Source: Paenibacillus sp. JDR-2 (lineage in GTDB: Bacteria; Bacillota; Bacilli; Paenibacillales; Paenibacillaceae). Taken from it: a stretch of DNA of 64,000 bases. Every line of letters begins with the position of its first letter. Position 1 is the first letter of the stretch. The notes beneath the pieces were generated by a model. That model searched no databases. It saw only the letters and a list, made by a program, of their open reading frames with translations, and was not told where the DNA came from. Location of the stretch: assembly GCF_000023585.1 (NCBI RefSeq), contig NC_012914.1:6477501-6541500 (forward strand), written 5' to 3'. Both the position numbers and the translations under genes were made by a program. Positions 52,029 through 60,952 of this stretch are shown here, in pieces.

Positions 52029-52735
52029 TGTTTGTTCTCCTCTCTCCTGCGTTTCTCTAACAAAAATTCTGCCCAGGGCAGATCATCCGGCGTCGTAATT
52101 TTGATATTCGTATAGTCGCCTTCCGCAATAACGACAGGCGCGCCTGTACGTTCCACCACCATGGCATCATCCGTACCGAGAAAATGCTCCTCTGCCGCGC
52201 GCTCATGCGCTGCGGTCAGCAAATCACGACGAAAAGCTTGCGGCGTTTGTATCGCCCACAAGCTTCGGCGGTCCGGCGTTGAAACGATCAGACCCGTGTC
52301 GTCTACCTGTTTGATTGTATCCTTGACCGGTACGGCCAAGACGGCAGCGCCGTTCTGCTCGGCTTTCCCGCAGCAGGCGCGTATCGCCTTTTGCGTTACA
52401 AGCGGCCTCACGCCGTCATGCACCATCACCCACTCGGCAGCCGGCGACAACGCCTTGATTCCCGCAAAGACCGAATGCTGGCGCTCGCTTCCCCCGGCTA
52501 CCACGGCCGTCACTTTGCCAAGCTTATACTCCTCGACAAGCCCGGTGCAGCGCTCCACGTCCTCCGCGCCAACCACAAGCGCTATATCTGCTATCTCGTC
52601 CATCGCTTGGAATAATTCCAGCGTATGCACGAGAATCGGCTTACCGTGCAGCGGCAAATATTGCTTGCTTTCTGCGGTTCCCATCCGCGAGCCGCGTCCG
52701 GCCGCAACGACAACCGCTCCCCAATGTGCATTCAT
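52025..52735 (-). CDS. ispD: 2-C-methyl-D-erythritol 4-phosphate cytidylyltransferase
   Basis: 236 residues. The nucleotide-binding loop is VVVAAGRGSRMGTAESKQYL, and later VMVHDGVRPLV and GTDDAMVVER are family motifs. It transfers CMP to methylerythritol phosphate. It overlaps ispF and follows yacL by 49 bases. Confidence 0.95.
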   Translation of the reverse strand: MNAHWGAVVVAAGRGSRMGTAESKQYLPLHGKPILVHTLELFQAMDEIADIALVVGAEDVERCTGLVEEYKLGKVTAVVAGGSERQHSVFAGIKALSPAAEWVMVHDGVRPLVTQKAIRACCGKAEQNGAAVLAVPVKDTIKQVDDTGLIVSTPDRRSLWAIQTPQAFRRDLLTAAHERAAEEHFLGTDDAMVVERTGAPVVIAEGDYTNIKITTPDDLPWAEFLLEKRRREENKQ

Positions 52736-52784
52736 CGCCCAATCTCCCTCGTACGTATAAACAACTACTCCCTACTATACAAGG

Positions 52785-53876
52785 TTACAGCGCTTTTTCC
52801 AACAGCTTCGGCTTCGCGAATATCATCCGGCCTGCAGATGTTTGCAGAACGCTTGTTACAAGAACTTCCATCGTGGTACCGATATAATCGCGTCCGCCTT
52901 CCACAACGATCATTGTGCCGTCGTCCAGATAAGCGACGCCCTGTCCATGCTCTTTGCCGTCCTTAATAACTTGTACGATAATTTCTTCACCGGGCAGGAC
53001 GACGGGCTTCACTGCATTAGCCAAGTCATTAATGTTCAGTACCGATACACCTTGCAGCTCGCATACCTTGTTCAAGTTGAAGTCATTGGTAACAACCTTG
53101 CCTTTAAGGGCTTTCGCCAGCTTGACCAATTTACTGTCCACCTCGCTTATTTCTTCAAAGTCTCCTTCGTAGATAAGCACCCGAACATCTAATTCCTTTT
53201 GAATTTTGTTCAAAATATCAAGTCCGCGGCGTCCCCGGTTACGCTTCAGCAGATCCGAAGAGTCCGCAATATGCTGCAGTTCCTCAAGCACGAATTCCGG
53301 AATAACGAGAGTTCCTTCGATAAATCCGGTCTTGCAGATATCCGCAATCCGGCCGTCGATAATTACGCTGGTGTCCAGAATTTTATGCTCTTCAAAGCCA
53401 CCCGCCTCATCAGCCACCGGAGCTGACTTGCGCAGTTCCAGCATCGCCGATGCCGCTGCCGCCAGCTCGTCCTTCTTGCTAAGACCGATTCGAAGACCCA
53501 AGTAGCCGAAGAACAGGGACATCACGGCCGGAATCAAAAGCCCCGGTCCGCCAAGCTTTGCTACCGCCGGGTACAAGAGCGCGGACAAGAACAATCCCGC
53601 AAGAAGCCCGCCGCTGCCGGCCAGTAAATCCTTCATCGGCATTTCGGCCGTTTGATCAATACCGCGCTGCATAAACTTCATAATTCGTCCTGCAGCCATG
53701 CTCGCAACAAGAAGTCCAAAAAGTGCCCCAATCGCGAAATAATACACGCTAGTTCCTTGCCAAATACCAAGCGACGATTGCGTCCAGCCTTCTATGCTAT
53801 TCGTTCTGCCTTCTACTTCGAGCCCAGCCAATCCGCCAAATAATAGACCGGCCATTTGAATAATTCGTTTCATCAT
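52785..53876 (-). CDS. yacL: PIN-TRAM domain membrane protein YacL
   Basis: 363 residues. Four hydrophobic segments in the first about 130 residues are followed by a PIN nuclease-like domain (ILDTSVIIDGRIADI, FVLEELQHIADS, VVTNDFNLNKV with acidic residues) and a C-terminal TRAM RNA-binding domain (GQGVAYLDDGTMIVVEGG). The role in Bacillus is unknown; membrane-bound RNA processing is inferred. The ATG at 53876 is 8 bases after GGAGGTGG; the next codon is also ATG. Confidence 0.9.
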   Translation of the reverse strand: MMKRIIQMAGLLFGGLAGLEVEGRTNSIEGWTQSSLGIWQGTSVYYFAIGALFGLLVASMAAGRIMKFMQRGIDQTAEMPMKDLLAGSGGLLAGLFLSALLYPAVAKLGGPGLLIPAVMSLFFGYLGLRIGLSKKDELAAAASAMLELRKSAPVADEAGGFEEHKILDTSVIIDGRIADICKTGFIEGTLVIPEFVLEELQHIADSSDLLKRNRGRRGLDILNKIQKELDVRVLIYEGDFEEISEVDSKLVKLAKALKGKVVTNDFNLNKVCELQGVSVLNINDLANAVKPVVLPGEEIIVQVIKDGKEHGQGVAYLDDGTMIVVEGGRDYIGTTMEVLVTSVLQTSAGRMIFAKPKLLEKAL

Positions 53877-53949
53877 AAATACCACCTCCATTACAATTAT
53901 GTTCCAATAATGGACGGACTAAACGGCGGTTCGTGAATGATTTTTCATT

Positions 53950-53978
53950 TTGAAATGATAGCGGGGTATGTTTATAAT
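53950..53978 (+). promoter_or_regulatory. sigma-A promoter of the MazG-like gene
   Basis: TTGAAA (53950-53955), 17-base spacer, perfect TATAAT (53973-53978) on the plus strand. Confidence 0.8.
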
Positions 53979-54025
53979 GGAATTAGCAGTTAAAGCAGAT
54001 GAAGCTGATGAAAGAGGTGGAATCG

Positions 54026-54421
54026 ATGAGTGCTCCTACACTGGAACAATTCCAGCAGCAAGTATCAGAACTATTGCTTAGGCATCGAAGCCTGCTGGAC
54101 GTTATGTCCAAGTTTGGTCAGTCCGGTACATCCGTTAACCGCGCGGTGACGAAGACCGTAACGGACTGTGGTTGTATTGAACTCAATGCACGCAAGCAAG
54201 AGTATGCAGATGAACCAAATCTCGAGAGTGCCAAATCTACGCTTCAAAGTCATATCTCTGGCCATGTATGCGAATCCTGCCGCGACGTGCTCAAATCCGA
54301 GCTCGGACGGAATCTGTTCTACATGACCGCCATGTGCAATCTGCTTGATATTAAATTAGACGAAGTTGTCGCCAAGGAATACGATAAATGTTCTACCCTC
54401 GGATTGTTTAACTTAACGTAA
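54026..54421 (+). CDS. small MazG-like/helical conserved protein
   Basis: 131 residues from ATG 54026, with AGAGGTGG about 6 bases upstream. An N-terminal helical part (TLEQFQQQVSELLLRHRSLLD) is followed by a CGC motif, a CESC pair and a C-terminal stretch (ELGRNLFYMTAMCNLLDIKLDEVVAKE) that resembles the last helices of MazG-type pyrophosphohydrolases. The usual MazG metal-binding EExxE pattern is not obvious, so catalysis is doubtful. It is the only plus-strand gene in this half of the window, with its own promoter, and shares a terminator with pssA. Confidence 0.75.
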   Translation: MSAPTLEQFQQQVSELLLRHRSLLDVMSKFGQSGTSVNRAVTKTVTDCGCIELNARKQEYADEPNLESAKSTLQSHISGHVCESCRDVLKSELGRNLFYMTAMCNLLDIKLDEVVAKEYDKCSTLGLFNLT

Positions 54422-54430
54422 GGAATACGA

Positions 54431-54491
54431 AAAAAGGAGCTGCTCCTTGCCTCGTTTATAACGAGTGCAGGGAACAGCTCCTTCTTTTTTT
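54431..54491. terminator. bidirectional terminator between the MazG-like gene and pssA
   Basis: Stem GGAGCTG / CAGCTCC with further inner pairs (CTCGTT/AACGAG), with A and T runs on either side. Confidence 0.88.
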
Positions 54492-54499
54492 ATGCATTT

Positions 54500-55243
54500 T
54501 TAGGCAGTCGTCTCCGATTGCACATTCTCTTCCTGTACTTCTTTGGCGCGGCGTTTCCGGACGCGTTTCTTCACGCGGCTGTCAACGTTTTTTTTTAGAC
54601 CGTAAAGCGCATATAACAGCATCGGTACAAAGATAATTTTAGATAACTGGTCAGGGAATTGGATCCCAAGGAAAATAGCCAGCGCGACCACAAACGGAAT
54701 CGCCCAGATCGCACCCTTGGAAATGCCGATTTTTTTAAAGTTCGGATATTTAATCGTACTAACCATAAGCAAGGAAAGCACCAGCGTGCTCAATAACAAG
54801 ACTGAGACTGCAATATCATCCTGGAACAGCGCAAGCGTGCACAACACGCCTCCTGCAGCAGGAATAGGAAGGCCAATAAAGTAACCCGGTTTACTGGCTA
54901 CTACGTTAAATCGGGCCAGCCTCAAAGCACCGCAGATCGGGAACAGTGCGGTAATAATCCAGGCAATGGTCGGGTTAAGCTCTTGAAAGGCAACGACATA
55001 CATAATAAAAGCCGGCGCCACGCCGAACGAGATCACATCGGATAACGAATCGAGCTCTTTGCCGAACTCGCTTTGCACGTTCAGAGCACGTGCTACACGG
55101 CCGTCCACGCCATCAAGCAGCATCGCTATAATAACCATCATCGCGGCTGTCTCCGGCTTTTCATTAAACACGAGAATAATGGCGGCTATTCCTAAGAATA
55201 AGTTTCCGACCGTGAGAAGGCTCGGTATCGACTTAGTGATCAT
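54500..55243 (-). CDS. pssA: CDP-diacylglycerol-serine O-phosphatidyltransferase
   Basis: 247 residues. It has the CDP-alcohol phosphotransferase motif DGVDGRVARALNVQSEFG...D...D and about six to seven membrane segments. A charged tail (KKNVDSRVKKRVRKRRAKEV) ends the protein. It makes phosphatidylserine, the precursor of phosphatidylethanolamine. GAGGTGG precedes the ATG. Located between disA and yacL; in B. subtilis pssA is elsewhere. Confidence 0.9.
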   Translation of the reverse strand: MITKSIPSLLTVGNLFLGIAAIILVFNEKPETAAMMVIIAMLLDGVDGRVARALNVQSEFGKELDSLSDVISFGVAPAFIMYVVAFQELNPTIAWIITALFPICGALRLARFNVVASKPGYFIGLPIPAAGGVLCTLALFQDDIAVSVLLLSTLVLSLLMVSTIKYPNFKKIGISKGAIWAIPFVVALAIFLGIQFPDQLSKIIFVPMLLYALYGLKKNVDSRVKKRVRKRRAKEVQEENVQSETTA

Positions 55244-55330
55244 CTATTCCACCTCTTCTCTACTATGCCCTAAAACCGTTTACTAATGTATGTTTGGAAT
55301 ACGGTACACATTCCATCCATTGTATGAGAT

Positions 55331-56407
55331 TTAAATTTGTCTGTCAATGAACATCTGCTCCTGGATCCGCTTCAAGCCGTCCTTGATCGCGCGCGCGCGA
55401 ACCTCTCCAATACCGTCCACTTCGTCAAGCTCATCAATGGTTGCCATCAGGATATGAGGCAGACGACCGAAGCGCTCAATCAGATTGTTCATGATAATTA
55501 ATGGAAGGCGAGGGATTTTATTGAGCAGCCTGAAACCTCTCGGCGATACCGCTTCCTCCACCATGGCGGCGGTATGCGTGTAGCCGAGAAGACGGATAAT
55601 CGGAGGCGCATCCAGCAGATCTTCCGCGCTGAGCTTCTTGAGCGCTGCACGGATTTCGCGGATTTTGTCATCCGTATTATCCTTGGCATAATCCTTGAGC
55701 AGATACCAGGCATCTTCGTCAACGCCGTTTACAAGCTCCTCCATCTGCATGGCGATGAGCCGGCCTTCCGTACCAAGCTCGGTGACATAACGCTTGATTT
55801 CCATTTTGACGCGCAGAACCATTTCGACGCGCTGCACGACATGCGCTACTTCTTGCAGCGTCACCAGCTCCTCGAATTCAAGGGCCGACAGGTTGGTGAG
55901 CGACTGGCTAAGTACGACCTTATATTTCTCAAGCGTTTGAATCGCCTGATTGGCCTTCGTTAATATAACGCCCATCTCTTTGAGCGAATAACGCAAATTA
56001 CCTTGGTACAGCGTAATGATATTCCGGCGCTGCGAGATCGATACGACAAGCTTGCCGGTCTGCTTCGCTACCCGCTCCGCCGTACGGTGCCGGATACCGG
56101 TCTCAATCGAAGAAATCGAGTTGTTCGGGATAAGCTGCGTATTCGCATACAAAATCCGCTTCATATCCTCGCTCAGGATAATGGCTCCATCCATCTTGGC
56201 GAGCTCATACAAGTAGTTAGGCGAGAAATCGCAGTTGATAGAGAAGCCTCCATCCACGACCTCCATCACTTCGGGACTGTACCCGACAACAAGCAGCGCA
56301 CCCGTTTTGGCCCGAAGTACATTATCAAGCCCATCACGGAACGGGGTGCCTGGTGCGACTAATTGCAAAAGCTGGTTCATTATTTCTAGCTGACTTTGTT
56401 CCTTCAT
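55331..56407 (-). CDS. disA: diadenylate cyclase / DNA integrity scanning protein DisA
   Basis: 358 residues. The N-terminal DAC domain makes c-di-AMP from two ATP; DGA (in AKMDGAIILSED) and GIRHRTAERVAKQTG are its active-site motifs. A helical linker leads to a C-terminal HhH domain (ELDEVDGIGEVRARAIKDGL) that scans DNA and branched intermediates. The ATG at 56407 is preferred, 6 bases after GGGGG; ATG at 56410 is adjacent. It lies 10 bases after radA, matching the known RadA-DisA interaction. Confidence 0.95.
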   Translation of the reverse strand: MKEQSQLEIMNQLLQLVAPGTPFRDGLDNVLRAKTGALLVVGYSPEVMEVVDGGFSINCDFSPNYLYELAKMDGAIILSEDMKRILYANTQLIPNNSISSIETGIRHRTAERVAKQTGKLVVSISQRRNIITLYQGNLRYSLKEMGVILTKANQAIQTLEKYKVVLSQSLTNLSALEFEELVTLQEVAHVVQRVEMVLRVKMEIKRYVTELGTEGRLIAMQMEELVNGVDEDAWYLLKDYAKDNTDDKIREIRAALKKLSAEDLLDAPPIIRLLGYTHTAAMVEEAVSPRGFRLLNKIPRLPLIIMNNLIERFGRLPHILMATIDELDEVDGIGEVRARAIKDGLKRIQEQMFIDRQI

Positions 56408-56417
56408 CATTTGCCCC

Positions 56418-57785
56418 CTATCCAAGTGCCGCGGACAGCGCTTCTGCTACCGTACTCACGCCGATAATCTCGATGCCTTCCGGCGGCTTCCAGCCCTTTA
56501 AGCTTTTCTCCGGCATAATGACCCGCTTGAAGCCAAGCTTCTCCGCTTCCTTCACCCGCTGCTCGGCACGGGATACCGCACGAACCTCGCCTGTCAGGCC
56601 CACTTCGCCGAAGATAACGTCATAGGGGCGCGTAGGTGCATCGCGAAAGCTTGACGCCAGCGAGACTGCAGCCGCAAGGTCAACTGCCGGCTCATCCAGC
56701 TTCACGCCGCCCGCCACATTTAAATAGGCATCCTGCGTCTGCAAAAACATACCGATCCGCTTCTCTAATACCGCAATAATTAATGCCATCCGGTGATGAT
56801 CGATTCCTGTGGACATCCGCCGCGGCGACGGGAAATTCGTTGCTGCGACAAGCGCCTGAAGCTCAACCAGCACGGGTCGGGTTCCTTCCATACTGGCTAC
56901 AACCGTAGAGCCGGATACGCCAAGCGGGCGCTCCGACAGGAACAGCTCTGACGGATTGGCCACTTCTCGAAGGCCTTCTTCACCCATTTCGAATATGCCG
57001 ATCTCATTAGTGGAGCCAAACCGGTTCTTAACGGCCCGGAGCAGCCGGTAAGTATGATGCCGCTCGCCTTCGAAGTACAGCACGCAGTCGACCATATGCT
57101 CCAGCAGACGGGGACCGGCAATTGCGCCTTCTTTCGTCACATGCCCGACAAGCACGGTAGCGATTCCTTTGATTTTTGCTACCCGCATGAAGTGAGCGGT
57201 ACATTCCCTTACCTGGGCGACGCTGCCCGGAGCAGACTGAACGTTTGGATCATACACCGTCTGAATGGAGTCGATGACGAGAAAATCCGGCTGGACCGAT
57301 TCAATCGCATCGTTAATTTGCTCCATGTTTGTCTCGCAAAGGACAAAAAGGGATTCCGTCAGAGCACCAAGCCGGTCAGCGCGGAGACGCGTCTGCCGGA
57401 CGGATTCCTCCCCGGAAATATAGAGCACCTTCAGCCCCTTTGAGGCCAACGCATGCGAGGTTTGCAACAGCAGCGTGGATTTTCCGATTCCGGGATCTCC
57501 GCCTACCAGAATTAGCGAGCCTGGCACAACGCCTCCGCCCAGCACCCGGTTAAGCTCCTGCAACCGTGTTTCAATACGCGGTTCCTGCCCACTTTCTATA
57601 TGTATGATGGATTGCGGCTTTTCTTTCGTCTGAGCCACGCGAAGACCGACACCTTGTGTTTTGACAACGGTCTCTTTTTCCTCCACCATCGTATTCCAAG
57701 ACTGGCAGCCCGGACATTTCCCCAGCCATTTCGGCGATTCCGTCCCGCATTCAGTACATACAAACTTTAGCTTTATCTTTGCCAT
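56418..57785 (-). CDS. radA: DNA repair protein RadA (Sms)
   Basis: 455 residues. An N-terminal zinc finger (CTECGTESPKWLGKCPGC), a RecA-like ATPase with Walker A GGDPGIGKSTLLL, the RadA KNRFGSTNE motif and a C-terminal Lon-protease-like domain are visible. It promotes branch migration in recombination. AAAGGAG precedes the ATG. No strong promoter was found upstream; a weak -10 candidate is near 57808. Confidence 0.95.
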   Translation of the reverse strand: MAKIKLKFVCTECGTESPKWLGKCPGCQSWNTMVEEKETVVKTQGVGLRVAQTKEKPQSIIHIESGQEPRIETRLQELNRVLGGGVVPGSLILVGGDPGIGKSTLLLQTSHALASKGLKVLYISGEESVRQTRLRADRLGALTESLFVLCETNMEQINDAIESVQPDFLVIDSIQTVYDPNVQSAPGSVAQVRECTAHFMRVAKIKGIATVLVGHVTKEGAIAGPRLLEHMVDCVLYFEGERHHTYRLLRAVKNRFGSTNEIGIFEMGEEGLREVANPSELFLSERPLGVSGSTVVASMEGTRPVLVELQALVAATNFPSPRRMSTGIDHHRMALIIAVLEKRIGMFLQTQDAYLNVAGGVKLDEPAVDLAAAVSLASSFRDAPTRPYDVIFGEVGLTGEVRAVSRAEQRVKEAEKLGFKRVIMPEKSLKGWKPPEGIEIIGVSTVAEALSAALG

Positions 57786-57893
57786 ACTAGGCTCCTTTTA
57801 ACAAGCGTTACCATTTAAAAGTTTACCATTTTATCCGTAGGGTATAAACCCCTTCTTACGAACTAATGTACGGACCAACAGATTCCAGTCAGT

Positions 57894-57938
57894 AAAAAAG
57901 CCTTCCTTATTCCAACATCGGAATAAAGAAAGCTTTTG
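57894..57938 (-). terminator. terminator of the heme monooxygenase gene
   Basis: AAAAGCTTTCTTTATTCC pairs imperfectly with GGAATAAGGAAGGCTTTT, followed by six T on the minus strand. Confidence 0.85.
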
Positions 57939-57969
57939 TTAAATGATGCAAAAGTATAAGCTGCAAAAA

Positions 57970-58326
57970 TTATGAGATTGCCGCAGCTTCTCTGGATACG
58001 AGAATCCGGTGCGTGGTAAGCTGAGAGCCCAGCATAATACGCTCGCCTTCTCCATCCTTTCCTTTACCGCCGTCCGCCTGTTTATTTCCCCTGTGGGCAT
58101 GCGCCTGACGGAAGGAATCGCTGTTCACCCAGCCCTCGAAGGAAGCTTTGGTCTCCCAGGTCGTGCTTACCTTCAGCTCATCGTAGTCAGCCAGCCCTTC
58201 GGTCAGCATAACCTCCATGCGAATAAAACCGGCGGACTGCTCAATGCCTTTGGTCTTCTGGAACCGCTCCGCTACCTCTTCCCCATGGCCTTTTTTTACC
58301 TTTATCGTATTCGTCACAACGATCAT
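57970..58326 (-). CDS. IsdG-like heme-degrading monooxygenase
   Basis: 118 residues, ferredoxin-like ABM fold: IVVTNTIKVKKGHGEEVAERF at the start, GFIRMEVMLTEG and WETKASFEGWVNSDSFRQAHAH with the proximal His candidate in the last His-rich part. Members of this group (IsdG, HmoA) open the heme ring to release iron. Start is ATG 58326, 8 bases after GGAGGGG; the frame stays open further upstream. A Fur box and promoter directly precede it. It is a single-gene unit between clpC and radA, unlike B. subtilis. Confidence 0.82.
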   Translation of the reverse strand: MIVVTNTIKVKKGHGEEVAERFQKTKGIEQSAGFIRMEVMLTEGLADYDELKVSTTWETKASFEGWVNSDSFRQAHAHRGNKQADGGKGKDGEGERIMLGSQLTTHRILVSREAAAIS

Positions 58327-58397
58327 AATAAGCCCCTCCATCTTCCCACAGCTTCTATGTTTAAAACCCTTAATTGCTAAATAATCCTTATTCCAAG

Positions 58398-58425
58398 CAT
58401 ATACGATAATGATTCTCATTGTCAA
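58398..58425 (-). promoter_or_regulatory. Fur-controlled promoter of the heme monooxygenase
   Basis: TTGACA (58420-58425), 16-base spacer, TATATG (58398-58403) on the minus strand. A 19-base Fur box (58405-58423), with 16 of 19 matches to the GATAATGAT inverted-repeat consensus, fills the spacer and overlaps the -35. Iron-loaded Fur would block transcription. Confidence 0.78.
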
Positions 58426-58439
58426 ATGGAGTGGGTAAA

Positions 58440-58481
58440 ACAAAAGCTGCCCGGCGAGGGATTCCCTCACCCAGGCAGCCT
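58440..58481 (-). terminator. terminator of the ctsR-mcsA-mcsB-clpC operon
   Basis: GCTGCC / GGCAGC and GAGGG / CCCTC stems with a short loop, followed by TTTTGTTTT on the minus strand, 15 bases past the clpC stop. Confidence 0.85.
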
Positions 58482-58495
58482 GGTTGTTTTCTTGC

Positions 58496-60949
58496 TTATT
58501 TTGCTGCCGGCTCTTCCGGGACAGCTTCGGATTTGTTAACGGTCAACCCGCCGTCTTTCTCGTCAATCGTGAAGGAATCGCCTTTGCGGATCTTGCCAAG
58601 GAGGAGATCCTCTGACAGCCGGTCTTCGATATGCTTCTGAATCGCACGGCGCAGCGGACGCGCACCGTATTGCGGGTCGAAGCCTTCCTTCGCGAGGAAC
58701 GCCTTCGCGGAATCGGTGAGGATGAAGTCCACCTCTTGTTCGCGCAGCCGTTTGCGAAGCTCGTCGGACATAAGCGTAACGATTTGAGCGATATGCTCTT
58801 GCTCCAGCGAGTGGAACACGATTGTTTCGTCGATCCGGTTCAGGAACTCCGGACGGAAGCTTTTCTTCAGCTCTGTCATCACTTTATCCTTCATTTGGTT
58901 GAACTCGCGGCCCGAATCCTGTACGGCTGTAAAGCCCAGCGAGGAATTACGTTTGATTTGATCCGCGCCAACGTTCGAAGTCATAATGATCAGCGTGTTG
59001 CGGAAGTCGACCACTCTGCCTTTGGAATCGGTCAGACGACCATCTTCCAGTACTTGCAGCAGGATGTTGAACACTTCCGGATGCGCCTTCTCGATTTCGT
59101 CGAGGAGGACAACGGAATATGGCTTGCGGCGTACTTTCTCGGTCAGCTGACCGCCTTCTTCGTAGCCCACATATCCCGGAGGCGCTCCGACGAGACGGGA
59201 CGTGGAGTGTTTCTCCATATACTCCGACATATCAATGCGGATAACCGCGTTCTCGTCGCCGAACATCGCTTCCGCGAGTGCGCGGGCTAGCTCGGTTTTA
59301 CCTACCCCGGTAGGACCAAGGAAGATGAACGAACCGATTGGACGTTTCGGATCTTTTAAGCCTGCGCGCGCTCTGCGGATGGCTCTCGATACCGCCTTAA
59401 CCGCATCTTCTTGGCCGATTACGCGGTCATGCAGGATATCTTCCATCTTGAGCAGACGCTCAGTTTCTTCTTCCGCCAGCTTGCTGACCGGAATACCCGT
59501 CCAGCTTGCTACAACCTGAGCGATATCTTCAGGCGTTACCTCGGAATCGGTGCGGCCTTGTTTTTCTTTCCATTGGTTCTTCGTTACGTCGAGCTCTTCA
59601 CGGATTTTTTGCTCCGTATCGCGAAGGGCTGCCGCTTTCTCGAACTCCTGGCTTTGAACCGCTGCGTCTTTCTCCTTGCGGATATCCTCCAGACGATTCT
59701 CCAGCTGTTTGAGATTAGGCGGTACCGTATACGAGTTAAGTCTCACTTTCGAGCTCGCCTCGTCGATCAGGTCGATCGCTTTGTCCGGCAGGAACCGGTC
59801 CGTAATATAACGATCGGACAGCTTCACGGCTTGCACGATTGCATCATCCGTAATTTTTACGCGGTGGTGAGCCTCATAACGGTCACGCAGGCCGTGCAGA
59901 ATTTGGATGGCTTCTTCCGGCGATGGCTGGTCGACCGTAATCGGTTGGAACCGGCGCTCAAGCGCGGCATCCTTCTCGATGTATTTGCGGTATTCATCCA
60001 GCGTTGTTGCGCCGATGCACTGCAGCTCGCCGCGGGCAAGCGCAGGCTTTAGAATATTGGATGCATCAATCGCGCCTTCAGCGCCGCCTGCACCGATCAG
60101 CGTATGAAGCTCATCGATGAACAGAATGATGTTGCCGGCTTGGCGAATCTCATCCATGATCTTTTTCAAGCGGTCTTCGAATTCGCCGCGGTACTTCGTG
60201 CCGGCTACAACGGAGCCCATATCCAAAGTCATAACGCGTTTGTCGCGAAGTGTCTCTGGGATTTCGTTTGCGATAATCTTTTGAGCAAGACCTTCTGCAA
60301 TCGCGGTTTTACCTACGCCCGGCTCACCGATTAGAACAGGATTGTTCTTGGTACGGCGGCTGAGCACCTGGATTACGCGCTCGATTTCCTTGCTGCGGCC
60401 GATAACCGGATCCAAATTACCCTCGCGGGCATAAGCGGTCAGGTCACGGGCTAAGCCGTCCAGCGTTGGCGTACTCACATTGGATGGAGAGCCATGGCTG
60501 CTGGATACCGCTTCGCTGCTGCCCAGCAGCTGCAATACTTGCTGGCGCGCTTTGTTAAGGCTAATGCCAAGGTTGTTCAGAACCCGGGCTGCTACGCCTT
60601 CTCCTTCGCGAATCAGACCAAGCAGGATATGTTCTGTGCCTACGTACGTATGGCCAAGCTTTCTTGCTTCGTCCATCGACAGCTCGATAACCTTTTTCGC
60701 GCGTGGCGTATAAGCAATATTAGTTGGCTGCTCTTGACCGCGGCCGATCAAAGCCTCCACTTCATCCTGAATTTTCTCAAGTCCAAGACCAAGGCCGATT
60801 AAAGCCTTCGCTGCAATGCCTTCCCCTTCGCGAATCAGGCCGAGCAAAATATGCTCCGTACCAATATTATTGTGACCAAGACGAACCGCTTCCTCCTGCG
60901 CCAAGGCGAGAACCTTTTGCGCTCGCTCCGTAAAACGTCCAAACATCAT
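58496..60949 (-). CDS. clpC: ATP-dependent Clp protease ATP-binding subunit ClpC
   Basis: 817 residues. Two N-terminal Clp repeats (about 1-145), NBD1 with Walker A GEPGVGKTAIAEG, a UVR-type coiled M domain around residues 420-455 (DAAVQSQEFEKAAALRDTEQK) and NBD2 with Walker A GPTGVGKTELAR are visible. It unfolds substrates for ClpP and, with MecA or phospho-arginine marked proteins, controls competence and stress. The ClpP-binding loop is present (LGFTA region). The start overlaps nothing; it is 3 bases after mcsB. Confidence 0.97.
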   Translation of the reverse strand: MMFGRFTERAQKVLALAQEEAVRLGHNNIGTEHILLGLIREGEGIAAKALIGLGLGLEKIQDEVEALIGRGQEQPTNIAYTPRAKKVIELSMDEARKLGHTYVGTEHILLGLIREGEGVAARVLNNLGISLNKARQQVLQLLGSSEAVSSSHGSPSNVSTPTLDGLARDLTAYAREGNLDPVIGRSKEIERVIQVLSRRTKNNPVLIGEPGVGKTAIAEGLAQKIIANEIPETLRDKRVMTLDMGSVVAGTKYRGEFEDRLKKIMDEIRQAGNIILFIDELHTLIGAGGAEGAIDASNILKPALARGELQCIGATTLDEYRKYIEKDAALERRFQPITVDQPSPEEAIQILHGLRDRYEAHHRVKITDDAIVQAVKLSDRYITDRFLPDKAIDLIDEASSKVRLNSYTVPPNLKQLENRLEDIRKEKDAAVQSQEFEKAAALRDTEQKIREELDVTKNQWKEKQGRTDSEVTPEDIAQVVASWTGIPVSKLAEEETERLLKMEDILHDRVIGQEDAVKAVSRAIRRARAGLKDPKRPIGSFIFLGPTGVGKTELARALAEAMFGDENAVIRIDMSEYMEKHSTSRLVGAPPGYVGYEEGGQLTEKVRRKPYSVVLLDEIEKAHPEVFNILLQVLEDGRLTDSKGRVVDFRNTLIIMTSNVGADQIKRNSSLGFTAVQDSGREFNQMKDKVMTELKKSFRPEFLNRIDETIVFHSLEQEHIAQIVTLMSDELRKRLREQEVDFILTDSAKAFLAKEGFDPQYGARPLRRAIQKHIEDRLSEDLLLGKIRKGDSFTIDEKDGGLTVNKSEAVPEEPAAK

Positions 60950-60952
60950 GTT

